Source: Rhodocollybia butyracea
Lineage: Eukaryota > Basidiomycota > Agaricomycetes > Agaricales > Omphalotaceae
Assembly (NCBI GenBank): GCA_015501585.1
Contig: JADNRY010001097.1
Span: 1-17,201 of the forward strand
Direction of reading: 5' to 3'
DNA length: 17,201 nt
In this document: positions 9,701 to 17,201 of the stretch, in pieces
Position numbering within the stretch: position 1 is the stretch's first letter
Layout: every line of letters begins with the position of its first letter
Position numbers and translations under genes: made by a program
The notes under the pieces: model-generated
What the model saw: the letters and a program-made list of their open reading frames with translations, nothing else
What the model was told of the DNA's origin: nothing
Databases searched by the model: none

Positions 9701-11545
9701 AATTCATGACGGGATAAATGACCAACGGAATGGGTGACAAGTATAATGCGGTTTTGAAGCTGGTGTTTCGAAGAGTGAAATGGTCCTGTGGGATCCCAAA
9801 ATCCTGGATTTCCAGACTTGGGACAGTCGTACTGGAAGATGTCAATGCTTTTCGGCAGAAACAGGGTTTTCAGCTCTTGGAGCCACTGAGAGCGTAACGT
9901 TCCTGGCATGATGATAAGATGAGGAAGTGCTGGTACAATTTTCGTGTCTTGAAGATAGGGAAAACTTTCTGCCCAAGTGTAGCGAATAAGCGTAAGTGTA
10001 TGGTGAAGAAAGGGGAGAATATCTTACGAAGTATCGGTGGCAGAGGTTTTTTAGCTTCCTGAAGCGCTACGGCTTGGTTCAAAAATCCAATAACGGCGAT
10101 CGCCAGCGCTGTTTTTCCAAGGCCTACCTCGTCACATTCGAGAATTCCAGTACAGTGTCCCGGTGATGAAGTTGCGGTAAAAGTGTTACGAATAATGGAA
10201 TGGACACCAGCGAGCTGGTGCCAATGAAGTTGCAGGGAGACGAGAGAGTCTGTTTGCTGAAGTGATGGGGTAAACAACGCAGGCTTATCCCATGGAGTGA
10301 AACCAGCTATGTTACGAAAACGATTGAACTGGAGTGGCAGATTATCCTTCCGAAAGCCCAATCTATGAGCGAGATCCACGACATTGAGATTTGCCTCGAA
10401 TTCCATACCAAGATCTGCGACCTCAAGATCCAAAAGCTGAACGGAGAAGTCTCTACCGATGGGCTGACTGTTTTCATCGTCGTAGGTCCGAAAATATTGA
10501 TCGTATACTTGGACAAGTTCTTCCAAGTCCTCCGGTGTGGCAAGACTTTTGAATTCCATCAGGTTAACGTTCACGTTGGCTTTTTCTATTACAGCAGTTA
10601 GGAGTGGAGTTGGTACTTATGTGTGATATCGCACCTTGCTGTTTATCCGATTTGACGTTTGCAGGTCGCACCGCTGCACCGATTGCGCTCATGATATCGT
10701 TCACCTGATCGAGCATCTTCTCTGCCTTTTCAAGGTTTTCTCGAGTAGAGTAGAGCTCCGCAATGTCTTTCCACTTTCCTACCGCACGAATGGTCGCCGT
10801 GATTTTGGTTTTCGTAGGTTTACCTTGGCTGAGGGCTAAGTAAAAGATTTAAAGAGTTGATTAGCATGCGTATGTTACATGGGAAACTAAGTATACACAC
10901 CATCGAACGCTTTTAGAGCTGCCTTTTCGATCTCGATGATTCTACCTTTGTCTCTGATGATGTGCCGCCTGATACGATCCCAAGAGCGTATGACAATGGC
11001 GTTCAAAGGCCTTCGCAATGCCAGCGGAAGTAAAAGTTGTGGATTTCTGTCATCGCCATAGGCCTCAGGTCCAAACAGAGAGAGAGCGATACTTTCCAGA
11101 GCCGCGGGAAGATACATCTCGGCGGAGGGCCACTCTGCATCGATATTATCCTCGTTAAGTAGAATCGTAACAGGGTGAATACCAGCTTGGTGAAGACACT
11201 GCACGATTGTCGCATGAACTTTCCATGACTCCCACCTCTTTGTAACATAGGTAGCCCACTTTTTATGGCCTGGGAACTCGGAAGCACCTTTGGAATTGAC
11301 TGCAAACTTGATTTTCTTTTCTTTGCTGTTGAGCCGGTTATATGCGGCAAAGTATGATGCGATATCCTCCACGTCGGTTCAAGAGAGACCTTTCGGAAGT
11401 AGTGTATCGTCCGATGGAAAGAGGCCATGTTTCACCCGTAATGTCCTGCCAGACTGGCCATCCCCAGGGATGACCAATTGGGTGAAGCGGAGGGATCAGT
11501 GAAGTAGAGTTTGATGAGAGCACTAGCTACGGTATGGCTGGGCAT
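6770..11545 (-). CDS. SNF2-family DNA-dependent ATPase/helicase with NLS and AT-hook tail
   Basis: Exons (-): 11545-10901, 10835-10635, 10585-10028, 9968-9727, 9673-9416, 9362-9034, 8986-8947, 8896-8600, 8550-8374, 8322-8140, 8083-7739, 7692-7648, 7597-7361, 7303-7202, 7152-7060, 7005-6770 (TAA). The 15 introns are 46-65 nt. Predicted length is ~1,329 residues if the breaks below are read through. SNF2 motifs, with approximate residues: I DEVGLGKT (434-441), Ia LIIMPGTLRSQW, II DEAH followed by EMRN (597-600), III LTATP (625-629), V SSVGSAGLNL (898-907), VI QSWSSQDEIQIRG/RAHR (917-934). SNF2 proteins use ATP to slide or strip DNA-bound proteins. An unnamed ~250-residue region precedes the ATPase. 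The tail is low-complexity with NLS-like KPKKRK and PKRRK, an exact 24-bp duplication (KPKSSRSD twice) and an AT-hook core RGRP. Oddities: one base missing in motif VI (8282-8285), an in-frame TGA (11379-11381) and a probable missing base near 11480. The 5' exon is the least certain part. The gene may be a pseudogene or may suffer assembly errors. Confidence 0.8.
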
Positions 11546-11611
11546 GGCAGGGAAAGCGAGGTGTAAAGTTGGGGAGGAAAGGTGAGATTGCGTATCATGG
11601 ATGACTTGGTA

Positions 11612-11627
11612 CATATATATATATATC
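11612..11627 (-). promoter_or_regulatory. TATA-like (TA)n tract upstream of the SNF2 gene
   Basis: An alternating TATATATATATAT tract lies about 70-80 bp upstream (minus strand) of the proposed ATG at 11545. This is a suitable distance for a TATA element with a short leader. It could equally be a simple microsatellite. Confidence 0.35.
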
Positions 11628-11691
11628 GCAATAATTTTTTTGAGAGTTGACTCGAAGCTGGATGCATGCAGATTTCGAGTCATTGGCTTGA

Positions 11692-11900
11692 TTACTGCAG
11701 TGTAGCTGACTGAATTCTAGCCATCGCATCGTTAGAGTAGTCGCTCCGCCACTTAGGTAATTGGATAGGTTTATTAAGGGAGGCATATGTCAGATAATGC
11801 AATTGCTCTTGTTCCTTTACCGCCATGTTGTCTGGAGTGTCAAGAGTATCCCGGCTTCTCCTTTGCCTTCTTCCTCTCCTCCTCAATCTTCTCCTGTCCA
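11692..11900 (-). CDS. Possible short Arg-rich open frame, uncertain
   Basis: An ATG at 11900-11898 opens a 69-codon frame beginning MDRRRLRRRGRRQRRSRD and continuing with an ordinary mixed composition (LHYLTYASLNKPIQLPKWRS). No family is recognised. The purine-rich (GAGGAGAGGAAGAAG-like) start explains the Arg run and may be a simple-sequence effect. It lies about 150 bp upstream of the SNF2 start on the same strand, so it could also be part of a longer leader. I list it only because no other gene explains this stretch. Confidence 0.15.
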
Positions 11901-11989
11901 TGCTTAATATGCAATGTTTAGTTATTTTAATTACCATAGTCGTACCTTGTAGTTAGTGGTTCTGCAATATAATGGTGATTTTTGAATGT

Positions 11990-12500
11990 AGCTTATGAAT
12001 CTTGCTTGAATTAAAGTGTGCTTAGGACTACATTAGCTTCATTCAAGCAGACTTGTAGTACACTCATGCACACTTAAGGTACACTTCTGATATGCTTCGG
12101 TGAACTTGATGTAATAGTACTACACCAAAGTACTCCTAGGTGGCTTGAAGTTTACCTTCTGATGACTTGAGTAGAGTTGGAGGTGACTTGAGCAAACTTG
12201 GTATTGATTTAGCTCTGATTTGGCATGCTTTCAGTTCAACTGTAGCAAACTCAACAACTTACACAGAGCTTGAGTGAACTTGAAGTGAGTTTATAAGACT
12301 TGAACAACACATTGGTGGCTATAGGTTGACTTCAAGATGACTTGAGTGTCTTCAGGGTCCACTCAACCCAACCTGGTTAACTTGGGTCATGACCTGAGCA
12401 GACTTGAGTGGACTGGGTCAACCTGAGTAAAGAAGACTTACAGACCTGGACTTTTGTGGCTTGAGCGTCCACTAAGCTTATGTGCTTTCAAGCCGCTTAT
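11990..12500. repeat. Degenerate CTTGA/TCAAG-rich repeat tract
   Basis: More than twenty scattered copies of ACTTGA, CTTGAG or their complements (for example GACTTGAGTG, AACTTGAAGTGAG, GACTTGAGCAAACTTGG) occur at irregular spacings of about 10-25 bp. No frame is open for any useful length. It looks like an old, eroded minisatellite; the TTCAAGATGACTTGAG type of pairing also gives small inverted repeats. No gene is seen here. Confidence 0.65.
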
Positions 12501-12514
12501 GGGGCTACAGCTAA

Positions 12515-13336
12515 CATAGTATGCTTGAGCCTGGGGGTATTTTCCTGATGTTGCTGTCGCCGAAATCATCCTGGTCCATCATGCCATACTCCCCCGTAAT
12601 TGTCACCACCTGTATCATCACCAGCAGGGGCATCGGCCATCGCCGCAAAGCATCTATGCCATCATCGCATTGTCGTCTGCCATGTGCTGTCTTGAAGAAG
12701 GTAGTTTCATTGGTGGCAAGGGGTCTTGGGCAAAACAGAAATCGGAGAGCTCCTGGGAAATGACTTTTACTCTAAGCACATCAAGGTCGGGAAAGAATTG
12801 AGCTGTAAGTAGAATGTTCAATGAAAACAATCATATAAAGAAACAAGGTACAAACCACATAGTTGGGTCAGGTCAATTAAATCGTTGGGCTCCTCAAAAT
12901 TCCCCTCTTCTTCTTCAGCCTTACTCATGGAATCACTTGCATCAAAGACGACACGTATAAAGTTCTGTCCTGGCCAACACCCAAATCAAGTGGTTCATGA
13001 GTAGGGCCTGAGCACTCCTCGTCAAAATCTGTGCGGTTTTTTTGGAAGAGAGGATTGATGCTAATTTCTAAATCAGGTTTCTTATTCTTCAGTTGCGCGG
13101 TGTCGACAAGTTGAGTAGTGCGATGCGTAGCTCTCTTCTTTTTTCCTTGTTCAGTTCTCTATCAGGATCATCCGAGCCTGCATTGTCTTTGTCATTGTCG
13201 TTGATATTACCACAGATGCTAGGTTGGAGACAAGTTTGGCCGTTTTGCTGCCTACACTGTCGACGACGGCTGGTCCAAATCTTGACACAACCGTCAAGCG
13301 TGCACAAAGCGCGTTGAAAGTTGATCAAATCTGATT
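12515..13336 (-). pseudogene. Broken partial copy of condensin subunit 2 (CAP-H/Brn1/Barren)
   Basis: Read on the minus strand from 13330, the sequence gives LINFQRALCTLDGCVKIWTS followed in another frame by RVDSVGSKTAKLVSNLA. This is the signature of the condensin kleisin N-terminal region. Further pieces follow in order: KNKKPDLEISINPLFQK, TDFDEE, a VFDASDS piece, an intron-like break with TTACAG acceptor near 12805, AQFFPDLDVL..ISQELSDF, and GDDTGGDNYGG / MMDQDDFGDS. The order matches CAP-H, but the pieces sit in different frames. There is an extra base after the CVKIWTSR segment (13264-13275) and stop codons elsewhere, and both the start and the C-terminal half are missing. Intron-like sequence is kept, so it arose by DNA duplication and not by retroposition. 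The intact CAP-H gene should be elsewhere in the genome. Minus- and plus-strand open frames at 13089-13328 are shadows of it. Confidence 0.75.
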
Positions 13337-13507
13337 CTCACATTTACAAGCTGGTCACTATGGTGTACCTCAGATCAAAAATTTTTTATTTTATTTATTT
13401 TTACAGCTGATTTATGTCCTTAGTGAATGTGACATATTTGGTTGCAAGTGAGTGATTGTCCACACTTTTTCTCCTTTCTCTGATATAATTTTTTTGCTCC
13501 CTATCCA

Positions 13508-13760
13508 GAAATGACTATGATCCAGAAACAGCCTCATTCACAGACATTATAAGCAGATTGCAAAGAGCAAAACATCACTTGCATTTGGTGGACATGAGTT
13601 TCATGTTCATGATATGTCCTCTATTCGTCTTGTGATGGTTCCGGAGATATTGGCTAGATTGTGTCTTTGATTTCCCGAGAGATACATCTTTGGTTAGTAT
13701 GAAGAGACTTGGCCGGATATCATCTCTAAAAGAGATTATTCAGAGGAGGTAGGGTTCGAA
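13508..13760 (+). pseudogene. Relic of an unidentified protein-coding gene
   Basis: The plus strand encodes NDYDPETASFTDIISRLQRA, then after a one-base shift SLAFGGHEFHVHDMSSIRLV, MVPEILARLCL, stop, FPERYIFG, stop, YEETWPDIISKRDYSEEVGF. The composition is clearly protein-like and continuous across the breaks. Two in-frame stops and a frame break show it is dead. I cannot name the parent gene. It lies between the condensin relic and a repeat block, in a stretch that otherwise holds no gene (13340-13505 is AT-rich and blank). Confidence 0.4.
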
Positions 13761-13784
13761 GGTCAATCCATTCAGTTTATTCAC

Positions 13785-14465
13785 CAAAATTCAATGAATC
13801 ATGAATTGGACCAGTCCATAAAATACCTAATCTGTATGAATCATGGACCTGCACTGATTCCACTGGTCACTGGTCCAATTCATCATGGTTCATGCAGTTT
13901 AAATCAGTGCAATTTAAACTGGTGCAGACCGGTTTAAACTGATTTAAACTGTACATGCATGATATGTAATGAGTGAAACAACATAAGAAACTACTATAAA
14001 ATTCAAGTATCTATGCTCCAGGCTGCTTTTACACTGCTCTGTTACCATTCAGAAATGCTTTTCCAGGTTTGGCAGTCATTGGTTGCCTGTTAAAACGACC
14101 ATGGGTAGTGCATTGTATCAGGACTGGCTCTTGACTTGTTGCATGGCACTGTTCAATAGGTTATGAGTAGTCTTTCCAGGCCCAGTCTTGTATTAGGTCT
14201 TATTGTTTGAGACCATTAGAAAATATAAATTTTATGGATAAAGTTGGAGAAAATATACTCATTCATCTAAATTATATTTGCTATGTGGTGTGCTGGTTTA
14301 GACTGGTTTAAACTGATTCTCTGCGGTTCACTTTTTTTCTGAGATTTTTTATGAACCATGAATTGGACCAGGTTTAAATCATGGACTGGTCCATCTATCA
14401 TCAGTTCATTTTGCGGTTCAGTTCAGTGCAATTCATTAGTTTTATGCAGTTCATTGAATTGGACC
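13785..14465. repeat. Repeat block of GAATTGGACCAGT and GGTTTAAACTG motifs, possibly a small non-autonomous element
   Basis: The left part (13785-13960) and right part (14290-14465) are dense in TGAATTGGACCAG, its complement CTGGTCCAATTCAT, and GGTTTAAACTGGT / TTTAAATCAGTGCA. The middle (about 13960-14290) is ordinary AT-rich sequence. The left edge carries TTCAATGAATCATGAATTGG. The right edge ends TTCATTGAATTGGACC, whose complement GGTCCAATTCAATGAA resembles the left edge, so the block could have imperfect terminal inverted repeats. No open frame of note is inside. No clear target-site duplication was found. Confidence 0.5.
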
Positions 14466-14466
14466 T

Positions 14467-14950
14467 TTAAAACCCTAGGACTAGCAAGTTTCGAGATACT
14501 GCCCTGACAGGGAAAGGGGAACCAGAATCTAAGGGCGTGTACTCAATAAACTCAAACTCAGCTCCCAGATCATCTTCCTCCAGTAGGGCGTCTCTGTGGT
14601 CTTCAAGCCTGTTCAGCGGCCTTCTGGAAAACATAACTGGGAAGCAAATATTGGGGGTTTGCAAGACAATGCATGATGGGAGTGTTGCCAACGTGCTGCC
14701 AAGGTGCAGTGGCTTCTACAAGCGTTGAAGCTGCGAGACCGACGTATCATTTGTGGGGGATAGGGTATGGGCTAGATTGTGCCTGTGAAAGGAATGGCTC
14801 TCAGAATAATGTATTGAAATACCAACAAAAAACTTACAGTAGCAGGAGCGTAGAGCAAGGCAACTTGCAAAAGGCGGGCGAAAATCTGTAAATTTGATCA
14901 GTATTTTGAAAAGAGGTAGAAACTTATCATCCCACAGCCGCAAGACTCAA
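14467..14950 (-). pseudogene. Possible gene fragment, unidentified
   Basis: The minus strand contains protein-like stretches: a segment ending SCLALRSCYCK followed by a GTAAGT donor and a TTTCACAG acceptor (about 14785-14835), then PVMFSRRPLNRLEDHRDALL and EEDDLGAEFEFIEYTPLDSG in another frame. The acidic EEDDLGAEFEFIEY part looks coding. It ends exactly where the GAATTGGACC repeat block begins, as if cut off by it. I recognise no family and cannot join the pieces into one frame. Confidence 0.3.
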
Positions 14951-15989
14951 AAATAAAGGCTAAATCAGCGGAAGCTAAGTCCTTATACATTGGAGCGTCC
15001 CCTGCACATCTCTCTTCATACTCGCGCGTCAATGGTACCCTTTCACACTCTCAGCATCTCTCCACATCCACATCCACATACCACTCCTTTTGTCGCTCCC
15101 TTGCCGGCCTCCGTGGTTCAAGTACGTTTGTATGATCTGGGTTCTTCGCAGCAAACAAAGATTCCATGGCTGCAGAGTGTCCCATCATCACATTCTTCAA
15201 AGACTAAGGGCCACGCTCGGCAAGAGGATTGTTGTAACAACCATGGCATGTTCCAAGAGGATTTGCAGAGTGTACAGAAAATTTTGTAGATAAAGAAAAC
15301 AACCAGAACTCACTACGAGGCTTGATGGAAAGGCTCACCTCCACAAATCCTCACATTGATAGACCCATGACCATAGAGTCATGACCCAACAGAATCAAGC
15401 GCTGACCCGAGTTGCAGTTGACAATACTCACTACGCCGCCGCGCCAAATAATAATGGCCGAAAATTTATTGAAATTCTATTTGTAATTACTTGTCGTTTT
15501 CGGTGTGAATTCAATGTGAATTACTTGGGAAAAACTATCTTTTTCCTGCAAAAACTTAATTGAAGAAAGAGTCTGAATTTTGCTGGTAATCTATGTCTTT
15601 TTCCGGCAAGAAAAAGATAAGGAGATTGTTTATCTTTATCACTCATTATTCATTAAAATTTTGCAACAAGAAACTTAATAAGAAAGGCTATCGGCTTGCA
15701 CCAGCCAAGGTATTATCTGTAATCACACACAGTTTGTGTGATGTGTCCTGGAGTAGAGATAACTCTGTAAAGTTAGGTAGATAATGAGAGGTGTTTTGCC
15801 TGGGCCTGGGCCGGCGCTCCACCCGTATATGGAGATGGAGAGTATACTGAAAGCCCAAAATGAGCCAAAGCTCCATCTCAGAAAACTCGACATCAGGAGG
15901 TGGGCTGAACCCCCAAATAGAGTGAGGTGAATAGTCAAGATGGTTAAGCTGAGTTCAGATTCAATGAGGCCAACTAGTTGTATGCAAAG
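14951..15989. other. Intergenic stretch without a supportable gene
   Basis: Several open frames of 60-100 codons occur (14990-15289, 15090-15293, 15381-15563, 15593-15784 on plus; 15688-15938 on minus), but none shows a domain or a consistent intron chain. The plus frame from about 14935 (PQDSKIKAKSAEAKSLYIGA and on) is Ser/His-rich because of a CACATC-type simple sequence at 15055-15090. 15440-15700 is AT-rich with small hairpins such as CTTTTTC-CGGCAA-GAAAAAG near 15596-15615. I see no RNA gene. Confidence 0.5.
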
Positions 15990-16440
15990 ATAGGCATAAA
16001 GGCATGAAGATGCTCAGAGGCATAGAGGATGCCCAAAGGCGTAAGGGTGCCCGGAGGCGTAATGGTGCACAGGGGTGTAGGGGTGCCCAGAGGCATAATT
16101 GGTGCCAAAAGCGTAATTAGTGCCTGAAGACAAAATGGTGCCCGAGGGCATAATGAGTGCCCGAGGGCGTAATGAGTGCCCGAGGGCGTAATGAGTGCCC
16201 TGAGGCATATTGGTGCCGAAGGCGAATAGTGCCCAGAGGCGTAGTTGGTGCCCGAAGGTGAAATAGTGCCCGAGGCGTAATGGTGCCCAAAGGCGTAATG
16301 GTGCCCGTAGGCGTAACTGGTGTCCATAAGCGTAATGGTGCCTGAGGGCATAAAGAAGGTGCCCAGATGCATAGAGATGTCCAAAGGCATGAAAATCTAC
16401 AAGGGTGTAAAGATCTAGAAGCACGGAGAGGCCTGAAGGT
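15990..16440. repeat. Minisatellite, ~18-19-bp unit
   Basis: Roughly two dozen tandem copies of a unit close to GGCGTAATGGTGCCCGAA occur. Variants include GGGCGTAATGAGTGCCCGA, AGGCATAAAGGTGCCCAGA and GGTGTAAAGATCTAGAAG. The central copies (about 16140-16200) are the most alike (GAGTGCCCGAGGGCGTAAT three times) and the flanks are more diverged. This is the usual pattern of unequal exchange. The minus strand is open for about 137 codons in two frames because the unit lacks stops there; the translations are Tyr/His/Gly-rich and I do not treat them as genes. Confidence 0.9.
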
Positions 16441-16443
16441 ATA

Positions 16444-16836
16444 AAGATGTAAAGGTGTCAGAGGTGTATCATAGGGAAGAATGGAAATTTGCTTATGAGG
16501 ATGAGATTAAAAGATTAAGGAGTCAGCTGAGTTTGCAGAGGCTGTAGCAGCGTCCTGTGTCCTTTGGATATCCCTTGCTAATCAGCTTTTAACCAGCTTC
16601 CAGGTATATTTGATGTTGAAACTGAGCGACCTCAGCTGATGTTGGAGGCGGAGGTCATACTCAATAGGCTTCCAGTGACTATAAAGTTCTTGGCATCCGT
16701 TGGTTCAGAAAGAACATAAATGGCTAGAGGTCCACTGGGCTTGGATACTCTGCCCATGGCCTTCAGTATGTTCAGCCTCAAAATTATAGAAATTCTGGGC
16801 AGCGTCTTGGAATTGGGAGAAGTCAGACCATCTGAT
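16444..16836 (-). other. Possible downstream exon debris on the minus strand
   Basis: Minus-strand reading from about 16825 gives DFSQFQDAAQNFYNFEAEHT and EGHGQSIQAQWTSSHLCSF before a stop, and a shorter piece EVAQFQHQIYLEAG near 16600-16640. These look protein-like and lie just beyond a possible GTAAAT donor (about 16842), so they may be later exons of the right-edge open frame. The rest of the stretch has nothing I can identify. Confidence 0.25.
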
Positions 16837-17201
16837 TTACCGTGTCTGCTGCGATTCCAAGTCTTTTGCTAGTTTTGCAATGTTAGATACCGACTGAGAT
16901 GATTTTCCCTTGTCGTCAGGAATGTAGGTTTTTTTTGGTCTTGATTTCGTTTTGGAGCATAGATAGTCTGGAGGTGAGGAAGGGTGAAGAGGCATAGGGG
17001 AAGTGAGCTGCTGAGATTGGCTGTGCATATGAGGGTGTTGGGAATTGGACCATAGGACAAGCTGTGGGGTCGTCAAGGATTTCAACAACATCTGCTGCAA
17101 GTTTTCAGCCTTTTGGGGGCATGGTTATCCTTCTACTGCTTTGCATCTCTTCTTCTTCTTTTCCTTTCAGCCAATTACGAGCCAAAGGCCCAGAAAGTCT
17201 G
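16837..17201 (-). CDS. Possible partial gene entering from the right edge, unidentified
   Basis: An 87-codon minus frame (17100-16837) is Ser/Gln/Pro-rich and then basic: KTKSRPKKTYIPDDKGKSSQ, then SVSNIAKLAKDLESQQTR. The basic SRPKK patch resembles a nuclear localisation signal, and the last part could be a short helix. At its end, CGGTAAATC could be a splice donor, not a true stop. Upstream toward 17201 the sequence is Lys/Arg-rich (GAAAAGAAGAAGAAGAGATG on the minus strand), with an ATG near 17122 in a different frame. No domain is recognised, and the gene may be decayed. Confidence 0.3.

Noticed and set aside
11003..11428. 141-codon minus-strand frame overlapping the SNF2 5' exon
   Set aside because: It is a neighbouring frame of the exon that carries the intact splice into the ATPase part.
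11326..11435. A 110-nt first intron in the SNF2 gene that would avoid the TGA and the frame break
   Set aside because: It is about twice as long as every other intron, lacks a good branch site, and discards sequence that reads as protein (GDGQSGRTLRVKHGLFPSDD). Kept only as an alternative model.
15974..16424. Two minus-strand open frames of 136-138 codons with Tyr/His/Gly repeats
   Set aside because: They are by-products of the ~18-19-bp minisatellite; both frames are open at once and the unit length varies.
1..17201. Transposase, reverse transcriptase or integrase gene
   Set aside because: I searched the open frames for DDE, RT and integrase patterns and saw none; mobility of the region is therefore not claimed.

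Overview
The window looks like nuclear DNA from a filamentous basidiomycete, most likely an Agaricomycete. The genes are cut by many very short introns, almost all 41-65 nt, with GT..AG ends and CTAAC/CTGAC-type branch sites about 10-20 nt before the acceptor. The protein families fit that group, and the spaces between genes are filled with minisatellites, a satellite and degenerate AT-rich repeats. There is no bacterial-style operon, tRNA, rRNA or CRISPR. It reads as an accessory, repeat-rich segment.

Layout. 1-1055 (+): 3' part of an unrecognised gene (Ser/Pro-rich, then charged helical), followed by a ~20-bp minisatellite (1131-1377) and a satellite of ~110-bp units (about 1580-2460). 2511-3576 (-): a 2-oxoglutarate/Fe(II) dioxygenase resembling the TET/JBP-like family expanded in Agaricomycetes. 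3653-4530: a fold-back array, made of one inverted and several direct copies of a ~165-195-bp unit, with a 171-bp near-perfect palindrome at the junction. 4731-6590 (+): a six-exon JmjC-type dioxygenase gene. 6770-11545 (-): a SNF2-family helicase/ATPase gene of about 16 exons with a basic, AT-hook-containing tail, convergent with the JmjC gene. 11990-17201: mostly repeats and decayed gene pieces, including a recognisable broken copy of the condensin subunit CAP-H/Brn1 (12515-13336, -), an unidentified gene relic (13508-13760, +), a GGTTTAAACT/GAATTGGACC repeat block, a second large minisatellite (15990-16440) and a possible partial gene at the right edge.

How the genes may relate. Two dioxygenase genes of different families (TET/JBP-like and JmjC) diverge from one fold-back repeat array, and the JmjC gene converges on a SNF2 remodeller. 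All three families act on chromatin or nucleic acids in well-studied relatives. That they act together is my inference from proximity only. No transposase is visible in the window.

Caveat. Several otherwise clean gene models need exactly one extra base, each time at or beside a short single-base run (206-211, 606-610, 2711-2716, 2969-2972, 8282-8285, possibly 11480-11482). With those bases, all intron phases and total lengths agree. This one-directional pattern suggests homopolymer under-calling in the assembly, though genuine gene decay cannot be excluded; the SNF2 model also carries one in-frame TGA (11379-11381).
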